Positions 1 to 11,458 of a DNA stretch of 64,000 nucleotides are shown one piece after another; the stretch's first letter is position 1, and the number at the start of each line of letters is the position of its first letter. The translations under genes and the position numbers were made by a program. The DNA lies in assembly GCA_029339195.1 (NCBI GenBank), contig JAPTJF010000002.1:372001-436000 (forward strand). The letters are read 5' to 3'. The stretch is from Micractinium sp. NFX-FRZ. Lineage: Eukaryota; Chlorophyta; Trebouxiophyceae; Chlorellales; Chlorellaceae. A model generated the notes under the pieces. It ran no database searches. It saw nothing but the letters and a program-made list of their open reading frames with translations, and was not told the origin of the DNA.

Positions 1-429
1 ATGGCGGTAGGACGGCAGAGGAAGTGAGCGGCGGTCTGATCATGAGCAGCCGGAAAAGCGACCCCTGCATCTCCCCTTCATTCAGGCGCCGCACAGCACA
101 AACGAATCCAGCACATGCTTTCCAGCTGCCTTGCACTCTTGTATGCTCCGGCACTGTGGAACATGCCCCAGGACACCCAGAGCAGGCAGCAGCGATGGGT
201 GGTTGAGGCGGTGTTGGGCGTGAGGTTGCTGCCAGTACCACTGTGTGGACGCCCCGTGCATCTGTGTCATGGCCAGTGCTTCCACAAGAACGCTTTCAGG
301 GATGCTGCTGCTGCTGCTGCTGCCTGCTTATGTAATCACAGCTACAACATTGCTTCCGCTTTTGCACACAAACAGCTAAGTACACGTTAAGTTGGCAGTA
401 GCGCTGGACAGCAGCAGCTGGAGATGGGA
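1..429. other. 3' flank of the coiled-coil gene; no gene seen
   Basis: This stretch lies downstream of the stop codon of the minus-strand coiled-coil gene and probably holds its 3' untranslated region. A short GCT/CTG run sits near 302-323. No open frame here has splice sites or a recognisable protein, and no TGTAA signal is visible on the minus strand. Confidence 0.4.
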
Positions 430-790
430 TCACTTGTCGCCCGTCGCAGCAGACGGTGGCGCATTGGGGGCTGACGCCCGCAGCCCGCTGCGCAGGCCCC
501 AGGAGAGCTCGGGGTTGCTGGCCATCAGAGCCTGCATGCCGCTGAGCACATGTGGAGATCGGCTGCCCGATGACGCTCCTGCCCCGCCTGCTGCTGCCAG
601 TGATGCGCCGAACCCAGTCGCTGATGCAGCCAAAGGGCTGCCGCCAATGCCAGGCAGCCCCTGGTGCTGCGCGCTGCTGCTGCCAGGCTCTGGCGAGGCG
701 GCAGAGCGTGGCTGTGCTGCATTGCCGCCCACTAGAGGCAGGGACTCTGCCGCCACTGTTAGGTTCACAATGCGCTTGCGCATCGGGTTG

Positions 791-826
<36 letters not shown>

Positions 827-3800
827 TGCTGCTGCCAGGCATCGGCGTCTTGCCCTCCAGGCCCCTGGTGTGTCTCTTGCATTCCCATAGACGCTGCCAC
901 TCCCGACACCGTGCCAGTCAGAGCCGCCATGGAGCCGAAGCTGCCGCTGCCCGACAGAGCGCCGCTGGACAGCGCACCGTCCGTCAGGCGCCGCGGCTGC
1001 GCCAGCGGGCTGACAGGGCAGTTGCCTGCAGAGGCAGTACGCAGTTGAGGCGGGGGCGGCCACATTTAATTCCAGGCGCAGGCTTGTTGCTGCCCGTGCA
1101 TGCTTCCGTGCAACACAGCACTCAAGAAGGCAGCTCAGGTCATGTGGTCTGCCGCCCGCTCCTCAAATGCTTCTCCTCCAGAGTAACACCACTGCATCAA
1201 GCACCCACCCATTTGTGCACACACACGCATGCAGCCTTCCCACCCACCGTCGCAGTAATCGTTCATGCAGACCAGCAGGAAGGCATCCAGGTCGATGGCA
1301 GGGCCACGCCGCCCCTGGCGCACCAGCGGCACCAGCCCGCGCCGCATCGAGTCCAGCAGCGCTGGCGCGTCTGCAGGGGGAGGGCAGGGAGTCGGCAGCA
1401 GACACACCGCTGTTTCATGAGGCATCCAGACAGCATCTACGGCAGGGAAACTGGTGCCCAGTGAATGCGAGGCCCGCCCTGAGTCTTGTCAGGCTTAGGC
1501 CCACCCACCGGTGTTGTGTAGGTTGGCAAGGACGTTCATCACGCTCGGCAGCGGCACCTGCACTCCAGTCTCACTCTCCACCCACTCCTGCGCAGAAGAG
1601 GACCATCAGTGCAGCAGGTCAGTTGGAACAAGACATCCATACGACTCGGCAATACGCAGATTGCAGTTGGCTGTGGTCCCCCAACGCAGCACCTCCAGTG
1701 CCATGCAAGGTCCCAGAATGCATTGCACTTGCCTTGACAAGTGCCTCCCAGCCCGCGCCCTGCAGCGCCCGCAGGCAGCACAGCAGGCGCACAAAGAACT
1801 GCCAGGCGGCTGGGTGCTGCAACGAGCGGCTGTTGCCGCTACCGCCGCTGGGCACCAGCCCCGCCAGCCGCCCCAGCAGCAGTTGCTTGGGCTGCTGCAC
1901 ATGGCTGCGCACACCCGCCAGCAGCGCTGCCACGGGGCCGGTGGGGCTGAGGGCCGCCTCCCGGTTGAAGCCGCGCCGCTCACAGAAGAACTCGGCCGCC
2001 GCCTCGTACACGCTGTCCAGCATGGCGCTGAGGTGGCAGGAGTGAGTGGGGAAGGGGCGAGGGGGAGGGGACGGAAAGTGAACATGATGCGCCTGTGCCT
2101 AGAAGCAGACCTGTCCATACAGGCGCGGCACCAAAACACAGGCACAGGGGGGGAGGCAGCTTGCATGGGGGGGAGAAAGGCAGGCGGCACAGCGTGATGT
2201 TGAGGGCCAAGGACAGCTGCCTGTTCTGTTGCTCCTCCCAATCTATTCATTCTTGCTTGCAAATAGCACCTACTCATGCCCCCTCCTCCTTGCTACCTTA
2301 ATTCATACACAGCACGTGAGGGCCCCACCTGGGCTCCGTGGGTCCCGTCAGCGGCAGCTGCCGCACGCGGTGCGCATACAGCTGGACGATGATGGCCGAC
2401 ACATGCTGCAGCGGTGGTGGTGAGGTGGGGCGCGAGGCTGGCAGCGAGTCCAGGATGGAGCGCTGCCACGCCTCCAGCTCAGCAATCGGGTCGGCATAGC
2501 AGCCCTGCAGGGGGCGAGGGAAAGGGGCGTGAAGAAGCAGCAGTGAGCCGTGGGAGAGGCAGAGAGCATTGAAACCCTGCGCCTGTACACATGTGTGCAC
2601 CCAAAGCAACTGCCACCTGCCTTCCAAGCCAGCAAGCTTCCGAAAGCGTGGCGTGGCGAGTACCCAACTTGCCTCGTCCTTCCGACCCTTGAAGCGCTGC
2701 ACCCAGGTGCCCAGCGCAGCCGCCAGCGCGTTGGTCTGAGCAGCGATGCGCGGCAGGTCAGCGGCAGCGGGGGCCAGCAGCTGCCGCCGCAGCTCCACCA
2801 GGGCAGCCAGCGTTGACGTCAGCGCCCGCTTGACCTGCATTAACGGCCGATTGAACAGCAAACAGCAAGGCAAGGGTCCTTAGGGGGCATGATGCATTCA
2901 GCACAGCATGCCCATGCATCTGGTAAGAAGCCGGAGCTATGCCTTCTGACCACCCCAAGGTGTCCCCCGCAGCGACCGCGCCCTGCTCCCCAACCCACCT
3001 GGACAAAGGTGGCATCAAACGTGGCTGAGAAGGCGCGGTGGTCCATGAGCCCCTGCTCCAGGTAGAAAGCCTCCACACACACGCTCTCCATCTCTGCATG
3101 CGCAGGAGAGGGACCACCACATGTGCGCCACGTGGCACGGTGTCAGCAGTGGGGTCGTACGGGCAAGGGCACAGGGCAAAAGTGCAGCAGGTGGCTTGCA
3201 CTTACAAGCTGCTTTGCCTCTGCACGCTCAACTCTCTGCCCCTGTCTTCTGCAACCCTGCTCCAACCCAGCTCGCCCCCGCCCCCCACCTGCTTGCGCAC
3301 GGCTCAGCTCCGCTGCCTGCAGCTTGGTGCGCAGCCCGCTGGCCATGTGGCTCACCACCACCAGCTTGGCCTTGGTCCAGGCCAGCTCGCTGCGCAGGTG
3401 GTTGCGGGCATAGTCCAGCGCCAGAGACTGCGCCCAAGGAAGACAGGGCAGAGAACAAGATGGTACCGTGACGCTGCCGGGCTTTGCCTTGAGAGCATCA
3501 GTACTGCAGCGTGCACAGCCTGCGGGCATGAGCCCCTGCCCCTACCCGCTGCCCTCAGCCTTCTTGCCTGTGCAATCTCAGGCGGCAGGCCAGGGTCTGT
3601 GGCGGCCAGTGCTACCAGGCTCTTCGTGGCTGTCTTGGCCTGGGCGTCCTGCAGAGAATATGAATACAACCGATGCCAGGAGGAAAGCAGGTCAGCATGC
3701 CAGCTTACTTTTGAATTGCCAGGCACCTTTTCCTGTGTTCCTTACCAGGGCAGCTGGCATCACAGCGAGCATGCACCTGCACAAGCGCATTCCTGGTCTG

Positions 3801-6800
3801 CATGCTGTCCCAAGCTATACCAAGCGCTAGGCCGCACCTGCAGCGTATGCAGCCGTTTGCGTGTGGTGTCCACCTCTGCCTGCAGTGCCGCCACCTGTGC
3901 ATCCCGCTCGCTCAGCTCGCTCTGCAGCGCCTTCAGCTGCGAGGTGCTGGCCGTCAGCGAGCTGTGCAGCTTCTCCAGCTGCCTGCAGGGGAACGGCAGG
4001 TGGCGGCAGAAGAGTGGGAGACGAGCAGGCACAGGAGCCATGCCGGGAAAGAGAATGAACCAATCAGAAATGCCTCAGAGCCAGGAGTCGCTCTCCTTCA
4101 AGCCTCGTCCACCCCAGCCAGACGTGCCCGGGCACCCCCAGCCCAGGTACCCACCTGATGCGCTCCTCCTTGGTGTCCAGCAGCCGCCTGAGCTGCTCCA
4201 CCACGGCAGGGGACACCCCGCCAGCGCTCCAAGCCCCCACAGGGGCGCTCGAGGCGGCAGTGGCAGCAGCCATGGCTGCCGCCAGAGGGCTGTTCACCGC
4301 CACCTGCAGCTGCCGCTCCATGAACTGCAGCTGCTCGTTGGTGGCGCTCAGCCTGTCCTTAAGCAGGATTGACTCGCGTCGCGTGGCCGCCGCTGCAGCC
4401 TTGCTGGTCATCAGCTCCTGCTGGGCTGCCGCAAACTTGGCACGCTCGTCTGCACTGGCGGCGTCGTTCAGCAGCCGGCGTGCCACCGTCAGCTGGTGCA
4501 TGCTCTCGCTCTGCAGCCGCTCCGTGGCGGAGCAGCGCTGCCGCAGGTCGTGCAGCTGCTCCTCAAGCTGCGACAGGGCAAAGGGAGGAGATGGGCAAGC
4601 GGAGGCATTGGGAAGCATGGCTGACGTAGGATATTCACCAATGCTTTTGCGTGGCCATTGCTGTTAGTAATCCTACCCTCTTCATCACCCAGCCTGCCCT
4701 ACCATCCCACCATCTCTCTTCACTGACATGCTTTGACCCCTTGCACCGCCCTGCCCCTCACCTTGGCCTTGGCTTCCGCCAGCGCCAGCCTGTCCTTGCT
4801 GGCCGCGGTGAGCTCCCGGATCTGCAGCTGCGCAGCGTCAAGAGCGTTGTTGCGTGCAGCCAGCTGCTCCAGAGCGGCGCCCTTCTCGTCCAGCAGCTTC
4901 CTGCAGGCAGGGGGTAACCAGTGGTGCATGAGATGGTGTAATTAAGCCAGACATCTTGGACCTGAGCAGCAGTGTGATAGCTCAAAGCAGTGCAATCGGG
5001 CAGTCAGGAAGGTTGCGAGGGGGTGGGCGACCTGGGCACCCTCCCAAACCACCATGAAAGCACCCTCTTCTGCCTCGCCTGATGGAGGTCTGGTGGGCGG
5101 TGATCTCACGCTGCACGCGCTCCAACTCGGCGTGCGCAGCGTTCAGGGCGTCCTGCAGGCGCGCCACCTGAGGCTCCAGGGGCGCCAGCCGCTTGGCCTC
5201 GTTGGCCGCCTCCATCGCCTTCTTGTGGCTCGCCTGGCAGCGCGTCTCTGCAGGAAGGGGAACGTGTGGCAGCAGAGCAGGCAGGGCGCTCTTCAGCAGC
5301 TGTGGAGTGCCCTCAAATAGCTTGCCTGGCAACGCATCCCCTCAGTGGAGAAGCTCAAAGGGCAGAACGGTGGGCAGGCAGGGTAGGCAGTGCAACGCTT
5401 GGCAAGCTCAAACTTGCATGCTGACCCAAAGTTTGCTGAAAACAACAATTCATGCCCTGGCACGTTAGGGATCCCTCCCAGAATGCCCCGCATGCTTACC
5501 TGCCTCCGCCAGCATGCGCCGCATCTGCGCCACCTCAGCATCCAGCGTGGTCTGCTGCGCCTGCAGCCGCGTCACCACCCCCTCCAGCCCCTCCTTCTCC
5601 TTCAGCAGCTTGGACTCGCGCGCCTTTGTCTCCAGCAGCTGCTCCTGAAGCCTGCAGGAAGGCAGAGCAGAGCAACAGGTCAAGGGCGCAGGGCGCAACA
5701 AATGGATGGGCACACACGCAGGGCACCAGCAGGCTTGTTCAGTGCACTCCTTCACTGGGGTGCCCCTGAGGCTCCTGGGCTGATGTTGTTGTTGTTGGAT
5801 GCTGTGATTTGCGCCTCCCCATGTCCCCCACGCAGCACTCACCTGATACGCACAGCCTCCTCTGTCTGCCACCGCTCCTTGGCAACCCCCAGTTCGTGCT
5901 GCAGGTCTGCCTTGCGGGAAGCCAGCTCCCCCAGCTGCTGGTTCACTGCTGCCACCACCTGCAGGGTGAGTTGTGTAGCAGTGAAGGCATGAAGTGAGCA
6001 GCAGGTGCAACGGGTCAAGCAAAGGTGCCCGGTAGGTGGCAAGTCGGTCACCCATGTTGGAGCACTGCAAACGACATGACTTCCCACCCTCAATGCACGT
6101 GCACACTGACAATTCAAAAACAGCATCGGCGCACCTGGCGACCCATGCTGATAGGCCCCGTGGCTCGCCAGGCCTCAGCCGAGGTGCGGTGTGCCGCGGT
6201 GCTGGCAAACACCAGGCCCAGCCCCTCCAAGCGCTGCTGTGTGACCTGCACATGTGGAGTGCAATGGGCAGCAGCGATGAAGCAGGTTAAAGCAGCAGAA
6301 CAGCGGCATGCTTGCAAGTAAAGAACACGCAGTAAAGAACGTCAGACACACAATGCATGCAGGGGAAGCCAGGCGAGTTGCCCCTGCTAAGCTACCATTC
6401 TGCGCAGCACAGCACAGCACAGCGCACTCACAGTCTGCCTGCTTGGCAAAGCTTTGCACAGCAGGGCATAGCGCTGGCACAATCTGCCTCCCTGGCGCAG
6501 CAGCCTTCCTAAACCCTAGGCAACCCCCCTCGCCCCGCTCCCACCTGCAGGCCCGCGCGGATGGCCTGCAGCTCGTCGTCCGCGTTGCGTCGTGCATCCG
6601 TCTCCTGCCTCAGCTTGCTGGTCTGCTGCTCGTGCGCCGCCGCCAGCTGCTTCAGCTGCGCCGTGGCCGCCGTCTCCCGTGCCCCTGCCTCCGCCAGCGC
6701 CTTCTGCAGCGCCGCCCGCTCCGCCTGCGTCTCTCCCAGCTCCCGCCGCACGTCTGCTAGCGTGGTCTGCTCCGATTGCAGCGCAGCCTCCAGCTTGGCA

Positions 6801-9800
6801 ATGCGCTCCCCCGTGCTGGCCTGCAGGCTCTCGTGCAGCAGCTGCAGCCCGCTGAACGAGGCCTGCGTCTCCATCAGCGTTGCCGTGGCCATCGCCTGCT
6901 CCTGCTGCAGGGCCGCATGCCGTGCCGACAGCTCCGACAGCTCAGCTTCACGTGCGGCCAGCTGCTCACGCAGGCTCAGCCCCATGATCTCAGAGGTGCG
7001 GTAGTCGCGCTGCAGGCTCTGCACCTCCACCTGCGACACGCAAGCGGGCAGAGGGACGGCGGGGGTAGCGCGTGAGGAGATGGTGAATGCACGGACAGGG
7101 AATGCGCTGGGTGTGGCTGCAGCCCGCTAAGGGAGTAGCAGTGTGTGAACTGCTGCAGCAGTGCTTGCACGGCAGACCATTTGTGGGCGGCACCAAGCAG
7201 GCATGCACAGCCAAGGCATCCACAAGCAGCCCAGGGCCCACGGCCGCCCCGCCCCACCTCTAGCCGCGCCTTCTCCTCAGCCAACGCCAGCCCCTCTGCC
7301 CGAGCGTGCTGCAGGTCAGCCTGGAGCTGCGCCAGCTCAGTATCCCGGGCGCTTGCTGCCGCAGTCTGCGCATCCACTGTTGCCTCCAGCTCCTCCACCC
7401 GGTGCTCCAGGTCCACCCGCTGGCGGTGCTCATCTGCTGCCCTGGCCTCCGCAGCCACACGCCGGCTGGCCTGGGTGTCGACGGAGCGGCGCAGCAGCGC
7501 CGCCTCCTCTGCGTGCCGCTCCGCCTCCTCCTCCGCCGTCGCCAGCAGCTGCAGCGGCAGGCAGGAGAGGCATCAGACAGTCAGCATTGGCAAGGAGCAG
7601 GAGCAGCACAGCGATGGTCCCAGGAGAGGCCTTCCATGCATGCAGCCACGGCGGCGGCTACAAAGGCCCTGTCCTGCACAGCCAAGCCCGCCCTATCAAG
7701 GGTCCGCCCAGCCGCCCAGCCCCACCACAGCCCTGCCCTGCTCACCTGCCCCAGGCTCTTCACCTCCGCCTCCATGGCTGAGAACTTGTCGCGGCTGTAG
7801 TACATGCTCTCCTGCACGCGCGCCTCGGCCGCCTTGGTGGCAGCCGCTGACGCCGCCGCACGCCGCCGCGCCACCTGCAGCTCCTCCTTGATGGCGCCAA
7901 TGATGCCCTCGTACACCAGGGAGCACCTGAAGGAGGGGTGGGAGAGCCATGGTGATGTGCACGACAGGAGACGCAATTCGCAGATGGGCAGGTGAAAGAT
8001 TGTACGCAAAGGCGGCGGCAGGATGGGTGGTGTGCAGGCCCTAGAGCTCAGGCTGGTGATTGGTACTTGTAAGGCAGGTCTTGCTTAAAGCAGGGGAAGG
8101 CAATGGTCCGTAAGCAGCCAGCATTGACTGCTGCCCCTTTCCTCACATACAGCACCGACAGCGCCTACAGCAACCCCACCTCCCCACCTCCCCCCACCCA
8201 CACCACCCCACCTGAGCTCCACCAGGTTGAACACGTGCTGCCACATGCCGCCCAGCAGCGCGCCTCGGTCCGTGCACTCGGTGCCCACCTGCCGCTGCAG
8301 CTCCTCAAACGCCATGCCGTACACCCACAGCGCAGCATCCGCCATTGTGGAAGCTGCGCTGGCGGGGTCGGCAGGGGCAGCTGCGGCAGCGGCCGCCGCC
8401 TCGCTGCCGCTTGCTGCCTCGCCCTGGGGCATGCCTGCCTGTGCAATGACCTGTGCCATCATGTCCTGAAGCCAGGTCTGCAGCAGAGCCACCTCCTCCC
8501 GGCTGCGTGGCGCCCCCCTGGCGCCCTGCAGCGGCAGCTGCCCACCAGGAGCGCCAATGGCGCCGGACACAGCCACCGAGGCGGGCACGCCTGGCCGCAG
8601 CCCAGCCCCAGACTGCAGCCAGCCAATAGTGTCCATCCCCGGAACTGCTGCAGCTGCGGCTGGGGTGGCCGCCTCCCCACTTGCAGGAGCTGTATCGGCA
8701 GTAGCTGGCGGCGGTGGCAGCGGCAGTCCCAACTGCTGCAGTTGCTGCCGCTGCTTGTACTCTCCAAACTGCACCAGGTTGCGCGCCCACATCTGCTGCT
8801 CTGGCACGACAACGCTGGCGCCCCATCTCACGGCCGACACGCGGGTGCGAGCGGGCGGTGAAGCCGTCTCCTGCGCCGCTCCCTCCTGCGGCTGCTCTCC
8901 CTCCGGCGCTTTGGCAGCCGGCTCCTGATCCTGGCCAGCCTGCGGAGCCCCAGTGGAGCCGCCCTCTCCAGATGCAGCAGATGCAGCAGTTGCAGGTGGC
9001 TCCGCTGCCGCAGCCAGGCTGGCAGGCGGAGGTGCTGCGCCATCAGGGTTGCTCTCCAAGCGGGCCCGTGCTGTGGTGCTGCCATCCTCGTGCACGCTGC
9101 CCTGCAGGGGTATTGTGTGTGAGCGGTGCAGCATACTTGGTGCATGGCTCTCTGGCAGCAGCATGCGCTCATTGTCAGCAGGGCAGTTCGGCCAGCTCTT
9201 TGTGCTGCCCATTTCGCCGGCGCAGCCACATGGGATCCCCAGGCTCCCATTTGTGCGCACCTCGCTGGTCAGCTGGAACTTGATGCGTGAGGGCAGCCTC
9301 TCTGGACGCCCAGCCGTGACATCTGCAAGTAGGGCGCGGGGGCTGTACGGCTCCCCATCTTCCCCAGCACCAGCCGACGCCGCGTCAGATGCCGTCTCCT
9401 CCTTGATGCTGTTGAATGCGCTCACCCTCAGCCGCCCGCTCTTGGTGTGCGCCAGCCCGCGCACAACGCCCAGCCCCGCCGCGTTGCGGCTGCGGATCTG
9501 CTGCAGCGTGCCGCCGATGCGCTCATCCAGGACCTCCATGGCAGCCGCCAGGTCATCAAACTGCGCTGCTGACGGCTTTCCAACAGCAATACTGCCCATG
9601 CCGCCGCTGCGGAACGTTGACTTCTTGCGGTTGAAGGCTTTGATGCGGTCCAGCCCGGGGTGCATGGCGTCGCCTGCTGCCCCTGTGCCAGCACCCACAT
9701 CGTCATTGGGGTCACCAGCTGCAAACCCTGCCACAAAGCTGCTTCCGCGGCGCGGGCCGCCTGCGCCTGTGCCTGGGGCAGCGACTGACTTGCGGCTGGG

Positions 9801-10028
9801 CCGCCTGCTGCCGGCACCGGCGCTGCTGTCATTGGTGCCGCTGCTGCTATCAGCGGCCGCACTGCTACCAGTGCCGCTGGCACCCGCCCCGCCAAGCTTG
9901 GAGCTCAGCCCCTTCAGCTGCGCCGGCGCGCCGACCGAAAGGCTCTGCTTCCGCTCCCCCGCCGCTGCTGCGGCACCAATGCCCACTGGCATCGTGCTGC
10001 CACGGCGCCCATCCTGCCAACTTGCCAT
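430..10028 (-). CDS. Giant coiled-coil protein with poly-Q tail, function unknown
   Basis: The model has about 21 exons and predicts 1,868 aa. Exons, in transcript order: 10028-9261, 9101-8212, 7926-7746, 7548-7258, 7030-6545, 6245-6135, 5958-5843, 5651-5500, 5247-5079, 4900-4762, 4567-4155, 3982-3838, 3648-3568, 3427-3289, 3093-2999, 2834-2673, 2504-2329, 2027-1733, 1587-1509, 1370-1248, 1025-430. An in-frame TGA shortly upstream supports the ATG at 10028. Residues 1-550 are low-complexity (Ala, Gly, Ser). About 555-1290 are long heptad-rich coiled coil (Glu, Gln, Ala, Leu). About 1290-1670 look like a helical globular C-terminal region. The tail from 1671 carries a run of about 15 Gln. Exon 9 may instead end at 5064, adding five codons with a GT donor. 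The 159-nt segment 9102-9260 may be retained in frame. Three introns use GC donors. I do not recognise the family; a cytoskeletal or flagellar scaffold is possible but only inferred. Confidence 0.75.
792..835 (-). repeat. CAG microsatellite coding for poly-Q
   Basis: A nearly pure CTG run on the plus strand is read as CAG (with one CAA) on the minus strand and gives the poly-Q stretch in the tail of the giant coiled-coil protein. Its length is likely to vary between strains. Confidence 0.85.
1588..1732 (-). other. GC-AG intron of the coiled-coil gene
   Basis: The donor reads AAG|GCAAGT on the minus strand, the canonical GC-donor consensus. The acceptor is GCAG before a GAG codon. Only the GC donor keeps the frame; the GT four bases further on shifts it into an early stop. 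Confidence 0.75.
2505..2672 (-). other. GC-AG intron of the coiled-coil gene
   Basis: The donor reads GAG|GCAAGT and the acceptor CTGCAG before GGC. The frame is kept only with the GC donor. It separates the exons encoding RKDE and GCYADPIAELEAW. Confidence 0.75.
3428..3567 (-). other. GC-AG intron of the coiled-coil gene
   Basis: The donor reads CAG|GCAAGA and the acceptor GCGCAG before TCT. The first GT downstream of the exon would break the frame. Confidence 0.7.
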
Positions 10029-10420
10029 GCCCACGCCTCAAGGTGCTGCCTGGCTGTTCACTGCACTGCCGCCGCTGCCGCCGCCCCAGCGCTGGGGTGC
10101 CTACTCCTGTGCCGTCAGGCAGATAGGCGGCGCGCAGGCCTTGGATGTCGCCACGAGTCAACTGGTCTGCGGGGTGCGCTCTGTGGAGCTGTCAGCAGCC
10201 CGGGCGCTCGCCATTCACTCCGCCACCTGCCGGTGGTTGACCGGTCACTTCGAATGAATTGCGTCGTTCGGAAGCCTGCAGGTGCGAAAGAGCAATGATT
10301 GAACACCGGAAAGCTGCGGCAGGTGCGAGAAGCAATGGCCACGTTGGACGCCAACGCACCATTTTGCCCGGCTCTAGCTGAGCCTTCAAGCACAAGATTC
10401 AAGCACACGCAATTGCGACA
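10029..10420. promoter_or_regulatory. Divergent promoter region, coiled-coil gene and NEDD8 protease
   Basis: The two start codons face away from each other, 392 bp apart. The stretch must hold both 5' untranslated regions and both promoters. No TATA box or other named element is obvious. Confidence 0.45.
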
Positions 10421-11298
10421 ATGGAGGACAAGGTTCTGGACTACGGAGACGTGCTGCTGCGCCGGCAGGACGCCCTGCTGTTGCGGGGCCCGTTCTGGCT
10501 AAACGACCAGGTGAGGAGACTCAAGATCGAGGCAGATTGGGCATGCGACGCGATCGGCAGTCATCCAGCCGCGGAGAGCGGGCCGCCTGGCCGTCGCCGC
10601 CGCTCCCGCCTTGCCGCCGCCGCTCTCTCCAGCACCCCCACCCGGTACCCCAAGGCAGCGTGCCCTGCTGCCCGCCTGCCTCTCTGGTTCAGGTGATCGC
10701 CTTCTTCTTTGAGTACCTAACTCGTGAGGCCTTCCTCCGGCAGCCTGGCCTGCTGCTCATCCCCGGCAGCGCCGCCTTCCTGCTGGCCACCCTGGGCCCC
10801 AATGGCGGCGGCGCCGAGGTGGTGCTGTCACCGCTGGGCTTTCCGCACACAGCCAAGCTGGCGCTCTTTGCAGTGAATGACAACCCAGACGTGCACGACG
10901 CCGGTGGAGGCTCCCATTGGTCGCTGCTGGCCTGGAATGCTGCTGACAGTGGCTTTCGGCACTATGACTCTATGTCGGGCAGCAACCAAGGGGCAGCGCG
11001 GTGGGTGGCTGCAGCAGCGGCAGCCGCTCTGCCACGCAGTGGCACGGGCCTGAGCCTGCAGGAGCAGCGCACGCCGCAGCAGCACAACGCACACGACTGC
11101 GGCATGTATGTGCTGGCCATAGCTCGGCTGCTCTGCCAGCGGTTTGTGGCAGAGGGCAGCGGCATGAGCTGGGATGTGACGGCAGAGGAGGTCAGCCCAG
11201 CAGGCGTGGCATCGCTACGGCAGGAATTGTACCGCCTCATTGCCGGCAAGGCTGCAGAGGCGGGCACGGCGGGGGGCCTGCCGCCCCCTGAAACCTAG
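10421..11298 (+). CDS. DEN1: NEDD8-specific protease, DEN1/SENP8 type (C48 family)
   Basis: A cysteine protease of the Ulp1/C48 family that should process NEDD8 and remove it from non-cullin proteins. Two exons, 10421-10510 and 10693-11298, encode 231 aa, close to the usual size of this family. The first exon carries the typical N-terminal pattern (VLLRRQDALLLRGPFWLND). The catalytic residues are all visible: His105 in GGSHWSLL, Asp122 in HYDSM, an oxyanion Gln at about 159-160 and the nucleophile Cys166 in HDCGMYV. The Gln/Cys block is close to that of SENP8, and this with the small size favours DEN1 over the larger SUMO proteases. It is divergent from the coiled-coil gene and convergent with the DHH gene. 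Confidence 0.9.
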
Positions 11299-11367
11299 GC
11301 CCGCCCATGCTCCGCTCTCCCCCCTGCTCTCTCCCGCTTTGTTCTCCTCTGGCTTGCAACCGGATGC

Positions 11368-11372
11368 TGTAA
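11368..11372 (+). terminator. Candidate poly(A) signal TGTAA for the NEDD8 protease
   Basis: The pentamer TGTAA, the usual green algal poly(A) signal, lies about 70 bp past the stop codon. Confidence 0.45.
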
Positions 11373-11420
11373 CTGCACCCTCGCTGCCTTCCTTGAACCA
11401 TTGCTTTAACGCTCAGCTGC

Positions 11421-11425
11421 TTACA
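11421..11425 (-). terminator. Candidate poly(A) signal TGTAA for the DHH gene
   Basis: TTACA on the plus strand reads TGTAA on the minus strand, 34 bp past the DHH stop codon. It lies only about 50 bp from the oppositely oriented signal of the NEDD8 protease, so the two 3' ends probably meet or overlap. Confidence 0.4.
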
Positions 11426-11458
11426 GTCCAGGCAAGCTTGCGGGCCAATGGCCACCCC

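Noticed and set aside
392..1048. Plus-strand frame with a poly-Cys run
   Set aside because: It is the mirror of the minus-strand poly-Q exon; the Cys run is the CTG repeat read in the wrong frame and strand.
8953..10257. Plus-strand open frame of 434 codons
   Set aside because: It mirrors the low-complexity first exons of the coiled-coil gene, and the minus frame is the one that continues through phased exons.
10421..11298. SUMO protease (Ulp1/ESD4) identity
   Set aside because: The small size, the N-terminal pattern and the Gln/Cys block fit the NEDD8-specific DEN1/SENP8 branch better.
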